Positions 14,451 through 18,862 of a stretch of DNA of 18,862 bases are shown here, one piece after another (positions within the stretch are counted from its first letter, which is position 1; the number at the start of each line of letters is the position of its first letter). Made by a program: the position numbers and the translations under genes. The notes under the pieces were generated by a model. It did not search any database. It saw only the letters and a program-made list of their open reading frames with translations, and was not told where the DNA came from. The stretch is from JBCBZH01 sp039815415. Lineage in GTDB: Bacteria; Bacteroidota; Rhodothermia; Rhodothermales; Rubricoccaceae. The DNA lies in NCBI GenBank assembly GCA_039815415.1, contig JBCBZH010000053.1:1-18862 (forward strand), given 5' to 3'.

Positions 14451-15415
14451 GCCGGCACAGGGGCAGAGGCCACGGGCTGGCGACGCCACCACGAGGCCAC
14501 GCTCAGCCCGGAGACGATGTGCCAGATGCCCCACCACGCGGCGATGGCCGCCATGCCGCCCAGAGGCAGCTCGGGCGGAAAGATGGACGGTGTGAGCAGC
14601 AGCACCAGCGCCAGCCCGGAGTTCTGGATGCCCACCTCCACGCTGATCGTCTTGCGCTCGCGGCGCTCCAGCTTCATGCTCGCTGCCCAGCCCCACCCCA
14701 GCGCCAGCGCGACGCCGTTGTGAAGCAGCACGATGGGAAACAGAACCACGATGTGGGCCACAAATGCGTCGAGGTTCTTCCCGAATGCGAGGACGACGAT
14801 GGCGGCGAACAGGGCGATGCTCGCCAGCCGGATCGGTGTCTCAATCCGTTTCGCCAGCGCTGGAGCGTAGCGGGCGACAGCCATGCCTAGAACCAGAGGT
14901 ACCCCGAGCAGAAGCAGAACCGTCCGCCCCACGTCAAACGGATCCACCTCCAGGCTCCGCAAGAACGGATTGTCGCCCGCGGGAAGCAGCACCCGCGTGT
15001 AGACCCGCCCCCACAGCGCAAAGTTGAGCGGCGTAAACAGCAGCGCGCCTGCGGTGGTGAGGGCGGTCAGGCTCACGCTCAGCGCGGTATTGCCACGTGC
15101 CAAATGCACCATAAAGTTGGAGATGTTGCCTCCGGGGCAGCACGCCACCAGAATCATCCCCATCGCCACGCCGGGCGTCAGCCACGGGCTGAGGAGCGCC
15201 ACCAGCATCACGGTCACGGCGGGCAAGAGCAGAAGCTGGCCCACCAGCCCGACGAGCACGAACCTCGGCCGCTTCAATACCCACACAAAGTCGTCCTTCG
15301 TGATCCCCAGCGCGACGCCGAACATCACGAACCCCAGGATGAGGTTGAGAGCCAGCAGGTTGCCGGAACTCAGGTTGAGGTCGAGCTGGTCAAGGGCAGC
15401 GAGCCCATCTCGCAT
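14447..15415 (-). CDS. Bile acid:sodium symporter (BASS/SBF) family transporter (322 aa)
   Basis: Inner-membrane transporter of the SBF family with about ten predicted helices. Members move organic anions such as bile acids, pyruvate or pantoate with Na+. The N-terminal helix segment LNLILGFVMFGVALGITKDDF is typical, and the Na+-site motif ACCPGGNISNFMVHLARGN (91-109) is intact. Later segments VEVGIQNSGLALVLLL (with the second crossover signature QNSGLA) also match. ATG at 15415 begins MRDGLAALDQLDL. The TGA overlaps the ATG of the acyltransferase, so the two are probably cotranscribed and coupled. The substrate cannot be read from the sequence; coupling to an acyltransferase might suggest lipid-related organic acids, but that is speculation. 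Confidence 0.92.
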   Translation of the reverse strand: MRDGLAALDQLDLNLSSGNLLALNLILGFVMFGVALGITKDDFVWVLKRPRFVLVGLVGQLLLLPAVTVMLVALLSPWLTPGVAMGMILVACCPGGNISNFMVHLARGNTALSVSLTALTTAGALLFTPLNFALWGRVYTRVLLPAGDNPFLRSLEVDPFDVGRTVLLLLGVPLVLGMAVARYAPALAKRIETPIRLASIALFAAIVVLAFGKNLDAFVAHIVVLFPIVLLHNGVALALGWGWAASMKLERRERKTISVEVGIQNSGLALVLLLTPSIFPPELPLGGMAAIAAWWGIWHIVSGLSVASWWRRQPVASAPVPA

Positions 15416-15493
15416 GGCGGTGGCGCATCCAGGAGCAATCGCGGGCCAGTATAGCGGTCACGCCGGATTCGTCCCGACCAGCCGCTGCTGCAC

Positions 15494-16381
15494 TCAAGCG
15501 GTGGGGTGCGCAGCCGCAGCGTCGATCTGGCGCTGACGGGTACGGAAGCGCTCGCGGTCGGCGTGCGTGTAGCGGTCATAGCACCCGGAGCAGCTCACAC
15601 CCAGTTCGAACCGAGGCGACTCGGTATCGGCCTCCGAGACGGGATCGCCGCAGGCGCGGCAGAGCTGGTAGGAGCCGGGCACGAGGCCATGCCCTACACT
15701 CACCCGCTCGTCGAAGACAAAGCACTCGCCCTGCCAGCGGCTCTCCTCTTCCGAGATGGTTTCCAGGTACTTCAGGATGCCGCCATTCAGATGGTAGACC
15801 TCGTCGAAGCCCCGCGCTTTGAGCAACGCCGTCGACTTCTCGCACCGGATCCCGCCGGTGCAGAACATCGCCACGCGCGGCTTGTCCGCCAGCTCGTCCT
15901 GCTGCTCCAGCCAGTCGGGCAGCTCACGGAAGCTCTCTGTCTCCGGGTTGATGGCCCCCTCGAAGGTCCCAATGGCGACCTCGTACTCGTTGCGGGCGTC
16001 GATGACGACCACGTCGGGCTCGGCGATGAGGGCGTTCCACGCCTCCGGATCCACGTACGTCCCCACGTTCTCATTCGGGTCGATCCCCGGCACGCCGAGT
16101 GTGACGATCTCGCGCTTGAGGCGCACCTTGAGGCGTCGGAACGGCATCGTCTCGGCCCAGGACTCCTTGGCCTCCAGCTCAGCGAGGCGCGGGTCCGACC
16201 GCAGGTGCGCCAGCACGGCTCGGACTCCGTCTTCCGGCCCTGCGATGGTGCCATTGACACCTTCGGCAGCGAGCAGAATCGTCCCCTTGACGCCCTCAGC
16301 CTCACAGACGGCATGGAGCGGTTGGCGGAGATCCGCGAAGTTGGGCAGGGAAACGAATCGGTAGAACGCGGCGACGAGCAT
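15494..16381 (-). CDS. trhO: tRNA oxygen-dependent uridine hydroxylase TrhO (rhodanese-like, YceA)
   Basis: TrhO hydroxylates U34 of certain tRNAs to 5-hydroxyuridine, using O2, as the first step toward wobble-base derivatives. The 295 residues start at ATG 16381 (MLVAAFYRFVSL). An acylphosphatase-like N-terminal domain (GTILLAAEGVNGTIAG, 33-48) is followed by a rhodanese domain with VVVIDARNEYE (124-134) and the active loop FCTGGIRCEKS, whose Cys is C174 with C180 conserved. The C-terminal tail carries paired cysteines (LCRAC and VSCSGCYD), consistent with a small metal-binding cap found in many members. It heads the run of minus-strand genes, 78 bp upstream of the transporter gene. Catalytic residues are intact. 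Confidence 0.93.
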   Translation of the reverse strand: MLVAAFYRFVSLPNFADLRQPLHAVCEAEGVKGTILLAAEGVNGTIAGPEDGVRAVLAHLRSDPRLAELEAKESWAETMPFRRLKVRLKREIVTLGVPGIDPNENVGTYVDPEAWNALIAEPDVVVIDARNEYEVAIGTFEGAINPETESFRELPDWLEQQDELADKPRVAMFCTGGIRCEKSTALLKARGFDEVYHLNGGILKYLETISEEESRWQGECFVFDERVSVGHGLVPGSYQLCRACGDPVSEADTESPRFELGVSCSGCYDRYTHADRERFRTRQRQIDAAAAHPTA

Positions 16382-16640
16382 GGGAACACACGGTCAGACG
16401 CGGAAAGGTGTAGCCTCGAGCTGGCGAGGGCAAACCGAAATGCCGCGAACGTCGCCCAGCGGTGCAAGGCGGCTCCACTCGCCAGCGCGAGGCCCCTCCA
16501 CGAGCTGGTGAAAACGGCGGGGCGACGCCCCGAGGACCCCCTCGCAGGCGTCGCCACGATGCTTCAATGGTGAACCTCCCAGCGGCACTCTCGCCCCCGT
16601 CGTACCATCGCCGTGTTCGTCTGCATGACCTCGTTCTGGC
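16382..16640. other. Non-coding stretch between trhO and the xylulokinase remnant
   Basis: No believable gene. It contains CGAGCTGGCG at 16417-16426 (within GCCTCGAGCTGGCGAG), an opposed CTCGCCAG at 16478-16485 that can pair with CTGGCGAG at 16421-16428, a half-site CGAGCTGGTG at 16501, and two overlapping hairpins at 16518-16555. It must hold the trhO promoter on the minus strand, but I cannot identify it. Confidence 0.5.
16518..16555. promoter_or_regulatory. Overlapping, mutually exclusive GC hairpins
   Basis: CGGGGCG-A-CGCCCCG (16518-16532) is a perfect local palindrome with 7-bp arms. GGCGACGCC (16521-16529), inside it, is also perfectly complementary to GGCGTCGCC (16547-16555), a 9-bp stem over a 17-nt loop. 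Only one structure can form at a time. This lies about 85-120 bp upstream of the kinase remnant's ATG. A regulatory role is conjectural; it may be a decayed leader or a repeat. Confidence 0.35.
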
Positions 16641-16796
16641 ATGGCTCTCCTCCTCGGCATCGACACGTCCACGACCGCCACACGCCAGCTCGTGGTCCCC
16701 GAGCCGCCCAGGGAGCCTAGCCCAGATCACTCCGACGCGGGGTACGAGCGCTTCCGACGCCTCTACCCAATGCTCGAACCAAGCTTCCCGTCCTGA
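16641..16796 (+). pseudogene. Xylulokinase remnant: N- and C-termini joined by a large internal deletion
   Basis: A 51-codon frame reads MALLLGIDTSTTAT, the classic N-terminal phosphate-binding strand of FGGY sugar kinases, and ends AGYERFRRLYPMLEPSFPS before TGA at 16794-16796, the typical C-terminal end of xylulokinases (Y-x-x-Y/F-x-x-LYP-x-L-x-P-x-F). The roughly 430 residues that normally lie between are missing. The junction lies in the segment RQLVVPEPPREPSPDHSD, and its first part is a copy of CGCCAGCTCG (16683-16692). The frame is still open, so a short peptide could be made, but no kinase activity is possible. Xylose or xylulose use was presumably once encoded here. An inverted motif pair starts at the base after the stop. 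Confidence 0.72.
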
Positions 16797-16826
16797 TCGC
16801 TAGCTCGCCACGCCTCGAGCTGGCGA
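16797..16826 (+). repeat. Inverted motif pair immediately after the kinase remnant's stop
   Basis: TCGCTAGCTCG (16797-16807) faces CGAGCTGGCGA (16816-16826) over an 8-nt loop, with a single mismatch in 11 pairs. It starts one base after TGA, the same placement as the pair after recG, and shares CGCCTCGAGCTG with it on the distal arm. It ends 14 bp before the ATG of the flavoprotein gene, so it may act as the old gene's terminator or lie in the next gene's leader. Confidence 0.65.
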
Positions 16827-16840
16827 CATCCTGCTCTCTC

Positions 16841-17443
16841 ATGATCGACGCCCTCGCGGACCTCCGCCAGCACTACCCCGAGCCCAGCGCTCGCGCCCAG
16901 AGCAAGTCCATCGGCCATCTCGACCGCCACTGCCGCCGGTTCATCGAGCTGTCGCCATTCGTGATTCTGGCAACCGCAGGACGCGACGGCCAGCTCGACG
17001 CTTCGCCACGAGGCGGCGGCCCAGGCTTCGTCCACTATGTGGATGCGCACACGCTCTGGCTCCCGGACGCTTCCGGCAACAACCGCCTCGACTCACTCTC
17101 GAACATCATCGAGACTGGCCGAGTGGGCGCGCTCTTCCTGATCCCCGGAATTGATGAGACGCTGCGCCTCAATGGCTCGGCGCGAGTCCGAGACGACAAC
17201 GAAGTCCTCGGCGCGTTTCCCGAGGAGCGGAAGCCACCGCGTGCCGTTCTGGAGATCACGGTGCAGGAGGTCTTCCTCCACTGCGCAAAGGCGCTCATGC
17301 GCTCGAAGCTCTGGGCCGATGAGAGCCGCCAGGATCGTTCCGTTCTCCCAACGATGAGTGAGATGTTGAACGACCACACGGGCCTCAATCAGCCCCTGGA
17401 AACAAAGGCCGAGATGCGCGCCCGTTACGCCTCGGATCTGTAG
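16841..17443 (+). CDS. PPOX-class FMN-dependent flavoprotein, MSMEG_1061-like (200 aa)
   Basis: Pyridoxamine-5'-phosphate-oxidase-fold protein, a split beta-barrel flavoenzyme group that usually acts as a dimer with FMN or F420. The N-terminal helix region (LDRHCRRFIELSPFVILATAG, split at residues 27-46) and then DASPRGGGPGFVH, LWLPDASGNNRLDSLSNI and GALFLIPGIDETLRLNGSARV match the MSMEG_1061 subgroup closely by eye. Substrate and physiological role are unknown for the group. ATG at 16841 is preceded by CTCTCTC rather than a Shine-Dalgarno sequence. The C-terminus (LIKELY helices LNDHTGLNQPLETKAEMR) is normal for the family. Its TAG is only 3 bp from the stop of the convergent propeller gene. 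Confidence 0.87.
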   Translation: MIDALADLRQHYPEPSARAQSKSIGHLDRHCRRFIELSPFVILATAGRDGQLDASPRGGGPGFVHYVDAHTLWLPDASGNNRLDSLSNIIETGRVGALFLIPGIDETLRLNGSARVRDDNEVLGAFPEERKPPRAVLEITVQEVFLHCAKALMRSKLWADESRQDRSVLPTMSEMLNDHTGLNQPLETKAEMRARYASDL

Positions 17444-17446
17444 CCG

Positions 17447-18862
17447 CTAGCGTACCACGGTCATGCGGCGCGTCCGCACCTCGTCACCAGCTCGCAACCG
17501 GACGAGGTAGACACCCGCCGCCAGCCCGTCAGGTGTCCACTCTGCCATGTGCTCGCCGTCGAGTTGGCGAGTGTCTCGGAGCACCGCCACTTCCCGGCCC
17601 AGAGTGTCGTGGACGGACAAGCGCACCGCAGCCGGGGTCGCCAGTGCGTAGGTGATCCGCGCGAGCTGGCGAACGGGGTTGGGTACCACTTCAAGCCTCA
17701 TGTCTTGACGTCGCTTCAGTGTGTTCTCCGAAACGACAGGCACCCAAGCAGAAAGGTCATACGCATACACAGACCCGTTTGGCCATCCTGAACGGCGAGA
17801 ATAGGTGCTTCCGACTAGCCCCATTCCGCTCTCAGAGATCGCTGTACAGTGCCCGTCGTTACCTGTCAGCGCCCCGAAGTACTGTGTCTCAACAGCATCG
17901 GATGCAATGAGCTTGGCTACCTGCCTCCATTCTGGTACCGCATCGGCGGTATCCCGAACGAAGACGTATGCCGATCCGGCGAAGCGCAGCCCTGAGTGCC
18001 AGTCGTTGCGAGCGCTCGAAATAACCACGTGCCCACGCTCCGTCCGCGCCAGCGCAGTGCACCACCCAAGCTGGTCACCGGGCACGGCATCATCCGCCGT
18101 GAGAATGTCCTCATGAGTCCATTGGCCGGCGCCATCACGGACATAGACATGAACAGCTCCAGTTCGCCCCGCAGGGCCAGCGCCACCAATAGCCGAGACA
18201 ACCGCAACGGCAGTTCGGTCAGGCCCGTGACCCGCCGCAATAGCGACCGACCAGCCGTTATCATCACCCTGCAATGTGTCAGGGTGAGCCAGTTCTGCCT
18301 CCGCGGCCCAGCGGCCATCATCACCGCGTGCATACACAAGGGCGCGTCCGACGTTGTAGACACTATTGGAACTGCCCCCATCATCACTCACAGCACCCAC
18401 GATGGCAATGGGACGCCCGTCTGTCGCGGTCGCCAGCCCAAGCGATGAGCCGAACTGGGAATTGATCTGTACATCCCCCGCCGTACCAAAAGCACGAGGA
18501 CTAAGTGTGTCAGGACTCACCCAGGCACCTGTGCCTTGTCGGGAAAACACGACCACGTGCCCGACCCCGCCATCCTCGCCTCCGCCGCTGATCAAGATGT
18601 GCCCACCTTCGGTAGACACAGCGCGACCAAGTGCAATCGTTTGTCGAATCGGTTCCGGCTGAATCGTGACCGTCTGGGACCACGTTCCTAGTTCCGGGTC
18701 GCGTTCGAAAACGTAGGCAGCACCAGGAAGATCACTCTCGTTGCGGAACTGGCGCTCAGGGGCACCTACAACAACGACATCTCCGTCAATGGCAACTGCA
18801 CGCCCAAACGCGTCGGCGATGTCAGTCTCATTTGCATCAAGAACGGCGACTTGTTCCCAGAC
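17447..18862 (-). CDS. Secreted FG-GAP-like beta-propeller protein with T9SS C-terminal sorting domain (5' end outside window)
   Basis: The frame stays open to the right edge; 471 residues are visible. About six propeller-type repeats can be seen, such as GRAVAIDGDVVVVGAPE...GAAYVFER, GRAVSTEGGHILISGG...GHVVVFSR, GWSVAIA...GAVHVYVRD and GWCTALA...GSAYVFVRD. These resemble FG-GAP/integrin-alpha blades, often Ca2+-binding surface modules. The last 80-85 residues are a type IX secretion sorting domain: RLEVVPNPVRQLARITY, then RLSVHDTLGREVAVL, then LAAGVYLVRL and the terminal RRMTVVR. It should therefore be exported by T9SS and anchored or released at the cell surface. Homologues often report simulated 'events' in tandem blades of variable number. 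No stop or frameshift is visible. The protein's start and signal peptide lie beyond the window. Confidence 0.88.
   Translation of the reverse strand, partial: VWEQVAVLDANETDIADAFGRAVAIDGDVVVVGAPERQFRNESDLPGAAYVFERDPELGTWSQTVTIQPEPIRQTIALGRAVSTEGGHILISGGGEDGGVGHVVVFSRQGTGAWVSPDTLSPRAFGTAGDVQINSQFGSSLGLATATDGRPIAIVGAVSDDGGSSNSVYNVGRALVYARGDDGRWAAEAELAHPDTLQGDDNGWSVAIAAGHGPDRTAVAVVSAIGGAGPAGRTGAVHVYVRDGAGQWTHEDILTADDAVPGDQLGWCTALARTERGHVVISSARNDWHSGLRFAGSAYVFVRDTADAVPEWRQVAKLIASDAVETQYFGALTGNDGHCTAISESGMGLVGSTYSRRSGWPNGSVYAYDLSAWVPVVSENTLKRRQDMRLEVVPNPVRQLARITYALATPAAVRLSVHDTLGREVAVLRDTRQLDGEHMAEWTPDGLAAGVYLVRLRAGDEVRTRRMTVVR

Noticed and set aside
14451..14696. 82-codon N-terminal extension of the acyltransferase
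   Set aside because: It overlaps the transporter coding sequence in another frame; the ATGA overlap at 14447-14450 is a far better start.
16462..16803. 113-codon plus-strand frame over the kinase remnant
   Set aside because: Its translation is Arg/Pro/Ser-rich and matches nothing, while the frame starting at 16641 reads as xylulokinase ends.
269..17671. CRISPR array from the repeated 10-mer
   Set aside because: Copies are irregularly spaced, in both orientations and mostly inside genes; there is no repeat-spacer periodicity and no cas gene.
1..18862. tRNA, rRNA, riboswitch, transposase or prophage genes
   Set aside because: I looked for conserved tRNA arms, rRNA cores, transposase motifs and phage structural genes and found none I could support.

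Overview
The window is high-GC bacterial DNA with genes on both strands at near-complete coding density. The best taxonomic clue is the protein running off the right edge. It ends in a Bacteroidota/Rhodothermota-type T9SS C-terminal sorting domain (PNPV..., GVYLVRL, final RRMTVVR). Combined with the high GC, this suggests a Rhodothermales/Rubricoccaceae-like marine bacterium. That placement is inference, with moderate confidence.

Layout, left to right: the C-terminal half of a P1B-4-type metal ATPase (+); a CPA2 K+/H+ antiporter with a TrkA/RCK domain (-); a small unknown protein (-); recG (+); a GIY-YIG nuclease-domain protein (+) with inverted repeats on its 5' side; a secreted DUF5694/TraB-like protein (-); a secreted TPR-S41 peptidase (+); a shortened Gfo/Idh/MocA-like protein (-); a glycine-rich RRM protein (-) with a clear intrinsic terminator. 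Then follow five consecutive minus-strand genes: trhO, a BASS-type transporter, a PlsC-like acyltransferase, an SxtJ-like membrane protein and a NodU/CmcH carbamoyltransferase. The right end holds a 51-codon scar of a xylulokinase gene (+), a PPOX flavoprotein (+) and the T9SS beta-propeller protein (-).

Most genes are housekeeping or ordinary accessory genes. I see no CRISPR array, transposase, tRNA, rRNA, toxin-antitoxin pair or defence operon. The unusual content is in the repeats. The 10-mer CGCCAGCTCG or its complement occurs about 28 times by my eye count. It lies inside genes in several frames and as inverted pairs or full palindromes (best: TCGCCAGCTCGAGCTGGCGA) between genes, repeatedly starting right after a stop codon. 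That pattern resembles DNA uptake sequences or HIP1-type iterated palindromes.

One copy sits at the centre of a roughly 99-bp inverted-repeat element inserted in frame in the carbamoyltransferase, adding about 33 residues, like the Rickettsia palindromic elements. Another copy lies in the xylulokinase remnant. A second repeat family (GAGATCCT...CAGGATGAC) occurs in front of recG and twice in front of the GIY-YIG gene. Three tail-to-tail gene pairs have stop codons that overlap, abut or lie 3 bp apart.
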